This document shows positions 8,943 through 18,508 of a stretch of DNA of 46,847 nucleotides, in pieces. The position numbers and the translations under genes were made by a program. The stretch is taken from positions 1 through 46,847 of the forward strand of contig NZ_SSNW01000042.1 in the NCBI RefSeq assembly GCF_004801315.1, written 5' to 3'. This DNA comes from Deinococcus sp. Arct2-2. Lineage in GTDB: Bacteria > Deinococcota > Deinococci > Deinococcales > Deinococcaceae. The notes below the pieces were generated by a model that was not told the origin of the DNA, did no database searches, and was given only the letters and a program-made list of their open reading frames with translations. Position 1 is the first letter of the stretch. Each line of letters opens with the position of its first letter.

Positions 8943-9086
8943 ATGAATACAGGTTGGCGGGTCTTCCGTAGGCATTCGCGCAGAACCTACAGAAGTGCCG
9001 GGTGACAGTGCCCTAAAGTCAGACCTGAACAGCCACGCACCGGGCGAGCGGTTCAGACGATCTCACCTGTTTCAAGGAGCGTCATC

Positions 9087-9317
9087 ATGGACAACCGCAA
9101 TATTTCCAACCTGCTTACCGTCGCCGGATTCGCTTCTATTCTGGGCTCTATCGCCATCTGGGCCTCTCAGGGTGGGCAGGGCAAGGACGCCGAAACCCGC
9201 GCACACGGCGAACGCTTCGGCATTTTTGTGGGCCTGTGGGCACCCACCTTCTTTATTTTAGCTAACCGCTACAACCGCGCCGCTCTAGAAGACGGACGCA
9301 AGATTTTTGACAACTGA
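9087..9317 (+). CDS. Small two-segment membrane protein, unknown function
   Basis: This 76-residue protein has a strong ribosome site (AAGGAG nine bases before the ATG). Hydrophobic stretches are at about residues 8-26 (LTVAGFASILGSIAIWAS) and 46-60 (GIFVGLWAPTFFILA), joined by a polar loop with Lys, Asp and His. I do not recognise the family. It stands alone with its own terminator at 9403-9436, which supports a real monocistronic gene. The N terminus is probably cytoplasmic or periplasmic with both ends on the same side. Confidence 0.75.
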   Translation: MDNRNISNLLTVAGFASILGSIAIWASQGGQGKDAETRAHGERFGIFVGLWAPTFFILANRYNRAALEDGRKIFDN

Positions 9318-9402
9318 GGGCAGCCGAAGCAACTTGCTCAAGCAGTTTTCTGTCTTCGGTAAATTCATACGCAATCCAAACTCATTCCTAAATCAAATGA
9401 CG

Positions 9403-9436
9403 AACAGCCTCAGCAATTGCGAGAGGCTGTTTTTTT
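9403..9436 (+). terminator. Rho-independent terminator
   Basis: AACAGCCTC at 9403-9411 and GAGGCTGTT at 9423-9431 form a perfect 9-bp stem with an 11-base loop, followed by a T7 run. It ends the small membrane protein transcript. The convergent lipoprotein gene ends at 9451. Confidence 0.88.
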
Positions 9437-9450
9437 CAAGCCTGTTCTCT

Positions 9451-10185
9451 TTACGGCGTGACGGGCAAATACCGCCAATTCACGTTCGCCAGCGTTTGCG
9501 AACTGGTCACAGTGGCAATCGGGGCGTCTAGCGAGGGCTGTCCAGTGCGAATTTCTAGGGTGTTCCAGCCACGCTTCAGGTCGTAATTGACCTGTACGCT
9601 GCCGCCCACCGTGCTGCTATCGGTGCGGGTAAAAGTGCAGTTCAGGGTTCCGGTCAGGCGCACGTCGCGGTCTGCATAGGCGTAAGTGCGCGTGGTAATC
9701 AGGATGTCCTGCGAGGTCAGGCGGTTGCTGATAGCGGCGCTGGCGGGCGACAGTTGACCTGTGACCGCGCCGCCCGCACCATCGGCGCTGAATGTGCCGC
9801 CGCCCAGCACCAACACGCGGGCGTTGGGTGTGCTGGATACCGGTTCGCCACTGCACTGCACGCCCCTAACCTGATCGGGCAAGACGCTGGGAACGGTGGG
9901 GAGGGCCTCCAGATTGCTGCCGCTGGGCAGGCGGGGTGTGGCGGGCAAGGCCAAGCGGTAAGTGCCGTCGGAGGCCACCTTTGCCGAGGCGATAGCCTGC
10001 GCCTGTCCATCAAAGTAAGCCGAAAAGACAGCGGTTCCGGCGGCGGGGGGAAACACGATGACGCCGCCTACGCTGGCCCCGTCCATATCCTGCGGGGCTG
10101 CCGTGCCACACGCGCTCAGCAGCGCGGCACACATCAGGGCGGGCAGCAGGCAGCGAGGAAGCAGAGTGGCAGGGGGGCGTCTCAT
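9451..10185 (-). CDS. Putative lipoprotein, unknown function
   Basis: This 244-residue protein starts with a basic n-region and hydrophobic core, then a lipobox LLSAC with the acylated Cys at residue 26. Lipid anchoring at the cell surface or periplasm is therefore expected. The mature part looks beta-rich, with segments such as GGVIVFPPAAGTAVFSAYFDG and VNYDLKRGWNTLEIRTG. I recognise no catalytic motif or named family. A TAAGAT box at 10198-10203 would give a leader of about five bases. It is single and convergent with the small membrane protein gene. Confidence 0.75.
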   Translation of the reverse strand: MRRPPATLLPRCLLPALMCAALLSACGTAAPQDMDGASVGGVIVFPPAAGTAVFSAYFDGQAQAIASAKVASDGTYRLALPATPRLPSGSNLEALPTVPSVLPDQVRGVQCSGEPVSSTPNARVLVLGGGTFSADGAGGAVTGQLSPASAAISNRLTSQDILITTRTYAYADRDVRLTGTLNCTFTRTDSSTVGGSVQVNYDLKRGWNTLEIRTGQPSLDAPIATVTSSQTLANVNWRYLPVTP

Positions 10186-10321
10186 AGGTCTAGTTGCATC
10201 TTAACGTTCTAGTCTTTCAGTAACCGCACAGAGTTGTGATGATACCGGATAGGTGACGGATACTGCTTGCCAGATGGTCAGACCGCCCAATTCAACTCAC
10301 CTGAGGCACACTGGAAACAGG

Positions 10322-10882
10322 ATGACGACTTCTGATTCTGCCCCGGCCCACATCGTTTCGGTTGCGGCCAATCCTACGCACGGCTTTAGCAAACAGCCTT
10401 TGCCCAGCGTGCAACTGCTGGCCGGACTGGGCGTGCAGGACGACACGCACGCGGGCCACACGGTTCAGCACCGTTCCCGCGTGGCCGCCGACCCCACGCA
10501 GCCCAACTTGCGCCAAGTCCACCTGATTCACGCCGAGTTGTTGGATGAGCTGAACGCGGCAGGCTTTGGCATCGCGCCGGGCGATTTGGGCGAGAATGTG
10601 CTGACACGCGGCGTAGACCTGTTGGCGCTTGCGGTAGGGACGCGGCTGCATGTAGGTGCGCAAGCTGTGATTGAAGTGACGGGACTGCGGAACCCGTGTA
10701 GCCAAATCGAGAACTTCAGGCCCGGACTGTTGGCAGCGGTGCTGGGCCGGGACGAGGCGGGGAACGTGATTCGCAAAGCGGGGATTATGGGTGTGGTGGC
10801 GGTGGGCGGCGAAGTTCGTCAAGGCGATTCCATCCGAATAAAGTTGCCGCCCCTGCCTCACCGGGCGCTGGAACGGGTCTGA
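10322..10882 (+). CDS. MOSC domain-containing protein
   Basis: This 186-residue protein matches MOSC (molybdenum cofactor sulfurase C-terminal) proteins. It has HTVQHRSRVAADP and NLRQVHLIHAEL, then PGDLGENVLTRGVDLLAL, and the conserved cysteine in the TGLRNPCSQIE segment, which in the family carries sulfur or binds cofactor. Stand-alone MOSC proteins are linked to sulfur transfer or detoxification, but the substrate is unknown. The frame opens at 10253; I chose the ATG at 10322 because the family begins just before the IVSVAANP strand. A CACACT box at 10307-10312 would leave a three-base leader. Confidence 0.88.
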   Translation: MTTSDSAPAHIVSVAANPTHGFSKQPLPSVQLLAGLGVQDDTHAGHTVQHRSRVAADPTQPNLRQVHLIHAELLDELNAAGFGIAPGDLGENVLTRGVDLLALAVGTRLHVGAQAVIEVTGLRNPCSQIENFRPGLLAAVLGRDEAGNVIRKAGIMGVVAVGGEVRQGDSIRIKLPPLPHRALERV

Positions 10883-10942
10883 ATTTCGCCGCCCAAATGA
10901 GGCTCTGTTTGCCCGCGTCCTATTCCTTTTGCCGCCTCCCGC

Positions 10943-10948
10943 TACACT
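10943..10948 (+). promoter_or_regulatory. -10 box of lepA (leaderless)
   Basis: TACACT ends six bases before the GTG at 10955, so predicted transcription begins on the start codon itself. Confidence 0.6.
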
Positions 10949-10954
10949 GCGGGG

Positions 10955-12760
<1,806 letters not shown>

Positions 12761-12876
12761 GGCAGGCAACTTAGCCAGAGCCAAACCCACACAGCCAGAT
12801 GGCGGATTGCCGTTCCCACACCGGGGCGGCATTCTTGCTGTCGGGCTACGGGATTTGCCCCAAGGGAGAACATCAG

Positions 12877-13944
12877 ATGGCGCAGCGGCAAGTAATTAAG
12901 GCAGAGGCGCAGCTTTTTCCGCACCCCAACGCGGAACGGCTGGCGCTCTGCAAGGTAGGGCCATTTCAATTGGTGGTTCAGAAGGGCAATTTTAAGGACG
13001 GCGATCTGATCGTGGTTGCGCCGGAGCGGGCGCTGTTGCCGCCACAATTTGCGAGCCTGTACACCAACGCCGACACGGGCGTGTCCTATTTACACGGCCC
13101 GGACGCCAACCGCGTGGTCAGCATTCGGCTGCGGGGCGAGCGCTCGCAGGGAGTGATTTTGCCGCCCGACGTGCTGGAATCGTTGGGCCTGTCCGATTTG
13201 CCGATAGGAGAAGACCTGTCGGAGCGACTGGGCATCACGTTTTACGAGCCGCCTGTACCGATTTCTATGGCGGGCGACGCCGAGAACGTGAGCGGCGTGC
13301 TGGGCAGCGGCTACCGTCATCATGATGTGGAACAGTTCGGCATCTACGAGCGCGACTTCGTGCCCGGTGAGCCTGTGGTCGTGACCGAAAAACTGCACGG
13401 CTCGCAGGGCATTTATTACCGGGCAGCGGGCGGCGAATGGGTCGTGACCAGCAAAGGGCTGTCGCGGCAGGCGCTGGGGCTGAAGGAAAACGCTGGAAAC
13501 GTGTACTGGCAGGCCGCCCACGCCGCTGGGCTATTTGAAGCCGTAGCCGCCGCTTACCCGCAAGACACCGCTTCACCGGGCCAAGAAGTACAGGTGTTTA
13601 CCGAAGTGCTGCCCGTGCAAAAAGGCTACGGTTACGGCCAAAGCGGGCCAACCTTGCGGGTGTTCCGGCTCGTGGTAGACGGCAAGGATCAACCTTTGAC
13701 CGAGTGGGAAGGCTGGTTTAAGGAGTGGGCCGTACCGCTGGTCTACGCTGGCCCCTTCGACGCCGCCCTGATTCGCACCCTCAAGGACGGGACGGAAACC
13801 GTATCTGGGCGCAGCCTGCACACCCGCGAAGGCGTAGTCGTCATTCCTGCCACTGCCCGCTACGCCTCCGATGGAACGCCGCTGCGGGTCAAGCTGATCA
13901 GCGACGCTTACGCTAAGAAAGAAACTGGAGATGAATTGAGCTGA
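12877..13944 (+). CDS. Rnl5-family ATP-dependent RNA ligase
   Basis: This 355-residue protein has the layout of the Deinococcus Rnl5 RNA ligase. An N-terminal OB-like domain (about residues 1-125) precedes a nucleotidyltransferase domain. Motif I is EKLHGSQG with the adenylated Lys at about 172. Motif IIIa is FTEVLP, motif IV REGVVV, and motif V LRVKLIS. The known family enzyme seals nicks in duplexes where the 3'-OH end is RNA, so a role in RNA repair or in repair at ribonucleotides is inferred. The frame opens at 12799, but AAGGGAG ten bases before the ATG at 12877 fixes the start. A hairpin follows at 13987-14021. Confidence 0.88.
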   Translation: MAQRQVIKAEAQLFPHPNAERLALCKVGPFQLVVQKGNFKDGDLIVVAPERALLPPQFASLYTNADTGVSYLHGPDANRVVSIRLRGERSQGVILPPDVLESLGLSDLPIGEDLSERLGITFYEPPVPISMAGDAENVSGVLGSGYRHHDVEQFGIYERDFVPGEPVVVTEKLHGSQGIYYRAAGGEWVVTSKGLSRQALGLKENAGNVYWQAAHAAGLFEAVAAAYPQDTASPGQEVQVFTEVLPVQKGYGYGQSGPTLRVFRLVVDGKDQPLTEWEGWFKEWAVPLVYAGPFDAALIRTLKDGTETVSGRSLHTREGVVVIPATARYASDGTPLRVKLISDAYAKKETGDELS

Positions 13945-13986
13945 AACTGGGCGACCTCTGTCTGAACGCTAGATGAATGCCGCATG

Positions 13987-14021
13987 ACAGCGGGCCGAAG
14001 CTTCTCCCTTCGGCCCGCTGT
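13987..14021 (+). terminator. Terminator-type hairpin after RNA ligase gene
   Basis: ACAGCGGGCCGAAG at 13987-14000 and its exact reverse complement at 14008-14021 make a 14-bp perfect stem with a 7-base loop. There is no T-run, so it may be a Rho-assisted or processing end. Confidence 0.6.
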
Positions 14022-14151
14022 CTGCTGCCCCGCCGAGGCCTAAGCGGGTGTGCTGGAGCTGCAAAATGCCCCTCTGACCGTAGTTCTGCCGTTCCTGACT
14101 GCCCCACCCGTCGGGGGCGGCACCTGGGGGGCTTGACACATGAGAACTCAG

Positions 14152-14167
14152 CCGTTACTCGTGACGG
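14152..14167. promoter_or_regulatory. Possible operator palindrome before kinase gene
   Basis: CCGTTAC-TC-GTGACGG is an imperfect palindrome (CCGTnAC/GTnACGG). It lies where the -35 region of the TAAGCT promoter at 14188-14193 should be. It could bind a regulator, perhaps the cognate response regulator; this is inference only. Confidence 0.25.
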
Positions 14168-14187
14168 TTCTGTCAGAGCGCGGCGGC

Positions 14188-14193
14188 TAAGCT
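14188..14193 (+). promoter_or_regulatory. -10 box of kinase-regulator operon (leaderless)
   Basis: TAAGCT ends six bases before the ATG at 14200, which places the predicted transcription start on the A of the codon. Confidence 0.55.
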
Positions 14194-14199
14194 ACTTTT

Positions 14200-15372
14200 A
14201 TGAGCGCACGTGATGTCAGCATGAGGACTGCCCCCAACCGGGCGGCGGCTCCGCTGATGTCTACGAGCCGAACTGCTGGCCGGATTAGGCGGCGGGCCAC
14301 CCTGCGCGGGCAATTTACGCTGGTTATTTTCATGTTGGCTTTCCTCCCCAATCTGGTGCTGACCTTTACCGCCCAGCCCAATGTGCCCACCATGACGCTG
14401 GTGGTGTGGATGCTGTTGGTGGGCCTGCTGTGCGCGATTACAGGCTACGTTCTCAGCGGCGCGTTGTTGCGGCCCCTGAACCGCCTAGAAACGGAAGTGC
14501 AGCGCGGCGACTTTGCACAGCCACATTCCGACGACCCCGCCGAAATCCGTGCTTTGCGCGGCGCGTTTACCACCCTGCTGGATCGCCTCGGCACCGAACA
14601 GGGCCGCCGCAGCGCATTTATGGCAACGCTGGTGCATGACCTCAAAACGCCCCTGATCGCCACCGGACACCTGACGCACGCCCTGACCGCCTACCCACTG
14701 CCCGAAGCTGAGCGCCGTGAAGTGGGCGTACAGATTCAGGCCGAAACCGCCCGCTTGCTGGGGCTGGTGCAGCAGATGGCCGACGCCCACCGTTTTGAGC
14801 GGGAAGACGTGCAGGTGCAATCTGTTCAAACGGATTTGCGCGGCCTGCTGGACAATGTGGCCCGCCGGGTGGCCCCCCACGCCGAAGCACGCGGCCTGAC
14901 CCTCAGTGTGTTCGGCAGCGGATCGGCTCTTGTCGACGCCCACGTAATGGAGCGGGCCATTGCCAACCTGACCGAAAACGCCGTGCGGTACGCGCAAACC
15001 GGGGTTCAGTTGTCGGTCACGCCGCAGGGAATCTGTGTAGAAGACGACGGCCCCGGCCTCAGCGGTGATCTGGCCGACCTCGCGCAACCGTTCAACTCTC
15101 AGCCTGCCCTAATTGCTGGGCAACACTACACCGCCGGAACCGCTGGGCTGGGCCTGTTTATCGTGCGGCGCATTGCCGAAGCGCACGGCGGGCAACTGCT
15201 CTACGAACGCCGTCCTCCAACTGTGTTCGACCCTGACCTGCCAGACCAACCTGAGCCGCCGCCTCCACCTTCAGTCCACGATCCAACTTCCAGTGCTTCC
15301 CACGCTGTCCCAGACGCTCTTTCCCCTTCCTCTTCCCTGTTTACCCTGACCCTTCCGGAGGTCACCCCATGA
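14200..15372 (+). CDS. Membrane sensor histidine kinase
   Basis: This 390-residue kinase has two close membrane segments (about residues 38-57 and 67-89) with only about ten residues between them, so there is no periplasmic sensor domain. It may sense within the membrane or through partners. A HAMP-like linker follows (RPLNRLETEVQRGDF), then a HisKA H-box LVHDLKTPL with phosphoacceptor His146. The ATPase domain has the N-box NLTENAVRYA, G1 EDDGPGL and G2 GTAGLGLFIVRR. The last ~45 residues are Pro/Ser-rich. Its stop overlaps the regulator ATG by four bases. Confidence 0.93.
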   Translation: MSARDVSMRTAPNRAAAPLMSTSRTAGRIRRRATLRGQFTLVIFMLAFLPNLVLTFTAQPNVPTMTLVVWMLLVGLLCAITGYVLSGALLRPLNRLETEVQRGDFAQPHSDDPAEIRALRGAFTTLLDRLGTEQGRRSAFMATLVHDLKTPLIATGHLTHALTAYPLPEAERREVGVQIQAETARLLGLVQQMADAHRFEREDVQVQSVQTDLRGLLDNVARRVAPHAEARGLTLSVFGSGSALVDAHVMERAIANLTENAVRYAQTGVQLSVTPQGICVEDDGPGLSGDLADLAQPFNSQPALIAGQHYTAGTAGLGLFIVRRIAEAHGGQLLYERRPPTVFDPDLPDQPEPPPPPSVHDPTSSASHAVPDALSPSSSLFTLTLPEVTP

Positions 15373-15953
15373 GACTAGTTATCGCTGACGACCACCCTTT
15401 GTTCCGTATGGGCCTCAAGTACGCACTCATTCATCAGGGATTTGACGTGGTGGCCGAAGCCGCCGACGGTCTGGCCGCGCTGGACGCCTGCCGCCTGCAC
15501 CAGCCCGACGCCGCCCTGCTGGACGTGAAAATGCCCGGCATGACCGGCATCGAAGTGTGCGAGAAACTGCGCCTGAGCAACCCCAACGTGGTCAGCGTCC
15601 TGATTACCACCTTTTCCGAACCCGCCATCGTGCAGGCCGCCCGCGCCGCCGGAGCACGCGGTTACGTGAGCAAGGAAACCGATCCCGAAAGCCTTGCCCG
15701 CCAACTGCGCGATATCGTGGCCCACCCCGAAATCGACCGCTTGCCGCATGTCGATGTGCCGCGCCTGACTCCCCGTGAATCCGAAGTGCTGCCGCTGCTG
15801 GCTCAGGGCTACAGCAACAAGGAAATCGCCAAGAATCTGGGCGTCAGCCCTGACACCGTGAAGGATCATTTGGCCCGCCTGTACGCCAAATTAGACGCGG
15901 GAGACCGCACCGAAGCCGTGAGCCGCGCCCGTTCCATCGGCCTGCTGCACTGA
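15369..15953 (+). CDS. LuxR/NarL-family response regulator
   Basis: This 194-residue regulator has a receiver domain with the acidic pair DD at 7-8, phosphoacceptor Asp52 (LLDVKMPG) and the conserved Lys (GYVSKETD). A LuxR-type helix-turn-helix follows (LTPRESEVLPLLAQGYSNKEIAKNLGVSPDTVKDHL). It is a DNA-binding transcription factor controlled by the kinase encoded just upstream, with which it shares an ATGA overlap. A strong terminator at 15972 closes the two-gene operon. Target genes are not visible; the barrel genes downstream are candidates only by position. Confidence 0.95.
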   Translation: MRLVIADDHPLFRMGLKYALIHQGFDVVAEAADGLAALDACRLHQPDAALLDVKMPGMTGIEVCEKLRLSNPNVVSVLITTFSEPAIVQAARAAGARGYVSKETDPESLARQLRDIVAHPEIDRLPHVDVPRLTPRESEVLPLLAQGYSNKEIAKNLGVSPDTVKDHLARLYAKLDAGDRTEAVSRARSIGLLH

Positions 15954-15971
15954 AACAACCAGAACCTCCGG

Positions 15972-15998
15972 AAGGGGCGCTTCGGCGTCCTTTTTTGT
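15972..15998 (+). terminator. Rho-independent terminator of two-component operon
   Basis: A 9-bp stem, AAGGGGCGC / GCGTCCTTT with two G-T pairs, closes a TTCG tetraloop and runs into a T-rich tail. It begins 19 bases after the regulator stop codon. Confidence 0.88.
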
Positions 15999-16069
15999 TT
16001 CTAGTACGTATTGGAGGCACACGCATTTCTGCTTGCCATCTCGTTTTCAGCCGTCAGAATGAGGCGGTG

Positions 16070-16603
16070 ATGAAGACTCTCGCCCGTACTTTGCTCCTGA
16101 CTGCTTTGGCTACCTACGCTGGCTGGGGAACCGCCGCCGCGCAAGCCGGACTGACGCCCATTACTGCAAACGACACCTTGAGAGAGCAAGAATCCGTGAC
16201 TGTGTGGGGCGGCCTCACCTCCGAATTTGTTATTCTCCCCGGCCTTAGCGCGGGCCTCAGCATTCCGGTAGGGCAAGTGGGCGGAGCCAGCGTATCGGTG
16301 CGCGGCATGGCAGATGTGACCTTCGTGCCTTTGCCCGATGTAGAGATGCCGTTTATCCCGTTCGTGGGAGCCGATCTGCTGTTCAGCGGGCCTGCGGGTA
16401 ACGTGACCGTGTACGGCGGGCCGGGCGTGGGCACCGTATTGGGTCAATTGTTTTGGGTCAGCGGTACGGCGGGCATTCGCAACACCTTCGGAGACTCCCG
16501 CTGGGGCTACTTCGGGGAATTCAAAGGGCGCTATTTGTTCGATACGAACGGAATTGGTCTGCTTTCTCCGGGCACACGCCTCGGCCTGACCTACCGCTTT
16601 TAG
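16070..16603 (+). CDS. Small outer-membrane beta-barrel-like protein, paralog 1
   Basis: This 177-residue protein has a signal peptide (about residues 1-25, ending TAAAQA) and a mature chain of alternating beta strands. It ends in LGLTYRF, the terminal-Phe signature recognised by the BAM machinery. Glycine-rich turns such as VTVYGGPGVGTVLG suit a small 8-strand barrel. The next gene is a clear paralog, with the same LFSGP, VTVYGGPGVGT and FWVSGTAG segments. I chose ATG 16070 because the signal peptide begins there; a GTG at 16067 is possible. A GTCAGAAT sequence sits just upstream, as for the paralog. Function unknown. Confidence 0.8.
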   Translation: MKTLARTLLLTALATYAGWGTAAAQAGLTPITANDTLREQESVTVWGGLTSEFVILPGLSAGLSIPVGQVGGASVSVRGMADVTFVPLPDVEMPFIPFVGADLLFSGPAGNVTVYGGPGVGTVLGQLFWVSGTAGIRNTFGDSRWGYFGEFKGRYLFDTNGIGLLSPGTRLGLTYRF

Positions 16604-16669
16604 CGCAAACTCACCATAACTAGCCTTGCAGCTTTCAATTCCTATTCTGGCGGTCAGAATGAAGGCGTG

Positions 16670-17155
16670 ATGAAGATACTCGCCTCTGCTTTAAGCCTTG
16701 CTGTGGTGTTGGGAAGCGCCACGGCACAAACGGCCCGCGCTCCCGCACAGTGGACGCTCTGGGGCAGTCTGACCGGAGAAACGGTGTATTTGCCCGGAAT
16801 CAGCCTCGGCATAAGCCGCACTGTAGGGCAGCTAGGCGCACTCGATCTCTCGGTGCGGGGTGTGCTGGACGTTGTTCTTATTCCAGCCTCCGAGAGTCCC
16901 ATTCCCTTGCCTGCGCCTTTGCTGGGGGCGGATGTGCTCTTCAGCGGGCCAGTTGGCGACCTCACGGTGTACGGCGGGCCGGGAGTCGGCACCTTCTTGG
17001 GCGACGCCTTTTGGGTCAGCGGGACGGCTGGCCTGCGCGACTCCTTCGGAGAGGGGCGCTGGGGATATTTTGGCGAAGTGAAAGCCCGGTATGCATGGGC
17101 ACAGGCCAGCAACTTGACTCCGGGCGTGCGCCTTGGCCTGACTTACCGGTTTTAG
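16670..17155 (+). CDS. Small outer-membrane beta-barrel-like protein, paralog 2
   Basis: This 161-residue protein has a signal peptide (about residues 1-18, ending GSATAQ). Its beta-strand body shares LFSGPVGD, LTVYGGPGVGTFLG, FWVSGTAGLR and WGYFGE with the preceding gene, and it ends in LGLTYRF. It lacks about 16 residues found near the start of paralog 1. Even the upstream sequence is duplicated (GTCAGAATGA, a few bases, then TGATGAAGA), so the tandem copy includes the promoter. A GTG at 16667 directly precedes the ATG; I chose the ATG by alignment with the paralog. Probable surface or envelope structural protein; no known function. Confidence 0.8.
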   Translation: MKILASALSLAVVLGSATAQTARAPAQWTLWGSLTGETVYLPGISLGISRTVGQLGALDLSVRGVLDVVLIPASESPIPLPAPLLGADVLFSGPVGDLTVYGGPGVGTFLGDAFWVSGTAGLRDSFGEGRWGYFGEVKARYAWAQASNLTPGVRLGLTYRF

Positions 17156-17236
17156 CGGGTTGGGCAGTTCCCACGATCCTGTTTTCTCGCTCCTCACTCG
17201 CATAGATTCACCCTCCCCGACTTTCTGCCTGCCGGG

Positions 17237-17242
17237 TACACT
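17237..17242 (+). promoter_or_regulatory. -10 box of aminotransferase gene (leaderless)
   Basis: TACACT ends six bases before the ATG at 17249; the predicted first base of the transcript is the A of the start codon. Confidence 0.6.
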
Positions 17243-17248
17243 CTCGCC

Positions 17249-18427
17249 ATGACCACTGCCGCCCCGTTTCGCCTCTCGGCACGCGCCCAAAGCCTCAAGC
17301 CTTCCTCTACGGTGGCCGTCACCACCCGCGCCCTAGAACTGCGGCGGGCGGGCATAGACGTGATCAGCATGAGCGTGGGCGAGCCGGATTTCGATACGCC
17401 TGCACACATCAAGGCAGCGGCGATTGCGGCCATCGAATCGGGCAAAACCAAATACACGGGCGTGAACGGCATTCCCGAACTGCGCGAGGCCATCAGTGCC
17501 AAGTTTGCGCGTGAAAACGGCCTGAGCTACGCGCCTGACGCGGTGACCGTGACCAGCGGCGGCAAACAAGCGTTGTTCAATGCCTTTTTTGCCCTACTGA
17601 ATCCCGGCGACGAAGTGCTGATTCCCGCGCCGTACTGGGTCAGCTACCCGGAAATGGTGGCGTTCACCGGGGCGGTTCCGGTGGCCGTACCCACCACGCC
17701 CGAAACTGGCTTCATGCTCGATCCGGCAGAACTGGAAGCCCGCATTGCGCCGCGCACCCGCATGATCATTCTGAACAGCCCCGGCAATCCGACGGGCGCG
17801 GTGTTTCCGCCCGATGTGCTGCGGGCGGTGGCAGACCTCGCGGTGCGGCACGGCCTGATCATCGTGACCGACGAAATGTACGAGCATCTGGTCTACGATG
17901 CCGAGCAGGTCAGCATCGGCACGTTTGCCCCCGACCATACCCTGACTATCAACGGGGCCAGCAAAGCGTATGCCATGACGGGTTGGCGCATCGGCTACGC
18001 GGGCGGCCCCAAGCAGGTTATCGCCGCCATGAACGCCATTCAGTCCCAGAGCACCAGCAATGCCAGCAGCATCAGCCAATATGCCGCCCTCGCCGCGCTG
18101 GAGCAGCATGAAGCGACGACGGAATTTATCGGCATGGCCCGCACCGCTTACCGCCAACGCCGGGACACCATCGTTTCGGGCCTGAATGCACTGGGGTTGC
18201 CCACACCCACGCCGCAAGGGGCCTTTTATGTGATGGCCGATACCACCAAGCTGCACCCAGACGAGCTGGAGGCCGCCCGCCTGATCTTGGATCGGGGTCG
18301 CGTGGCCGTGGTTCCCGGCACCGATTTCGGCGCTCCCGGTCAAGTGCGCCTCAGCTACGCCACCAGTTTGGAGCAGATTGGGGAAGTGCTGCGGCGAATT
18401 GGCGGTGTGCTGGAGGCTCACGCCTAA
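17249..18427 (+). CDS. Pyridoxal phosphate aspartate-type aminotransferase (class I)
   Basis: This 392-residue enzyme belongs to fold-type I aminotransferases, close to Thermus-type aspartate aminotransferases. Key segments are SVGEPDFDTP near the N terminus, TSGGKQALFNAF, NSPGNPTGAVF with the Asn that contacts PLP, DEMYEHLVYD with the PLP Asp and Tyr, and the Schiff-base Lys in SKAYAMTGWRIGYA. A C-terminal Arg in QVRLSYAT binds the substrate carboxylate. It likely interconverts aspartate and oxaloacetate with glutamate. Exact specificity, which may include prephenate, cannot be read from sequence. It is monocistronic. Confidence 0.92.
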   Translation: MTTAAPFRLSARAQSLKPSSTVAVTTRALELRRAGIDVISMSVGEPDFDTPAHIKAAAIAAIESGKTKYTGVNGIPELREAISAKFARENGLSYAPDAVTVTSGGKQALFNAFFALLNPGDEVLIPAPYWVSYPEMVAFTGAVPVAVPTTPETGFMLDPAELEARIAPRTRMIILNSPGNPTGAVFPPDVLRAVADLAVRHGLIIVTDEMYEHLVYDAEQVSIGTFAPDHTLTINGASKAYAMTGWRIGYAGGPKQVIAAMNAIQSQSTSNASSISQYAALAALEQHEATTEFIGMARTAYRQRRDTIVSGLNALGLPTPTPQGAFYVMADTTKLHPDELEAARLILDRGRVAVVPGTDFGAPGQVRLSYATSLEQIGEVLRRIGGVLEAHA

Positions 18428-18508
18428 AGCGCTGATCACCTTTATTTTTCCTTTATCTCCCCTACCCTCTATGGGAACCCAACTCACACTCTGGCCGTAC
18501 CTCACAGC

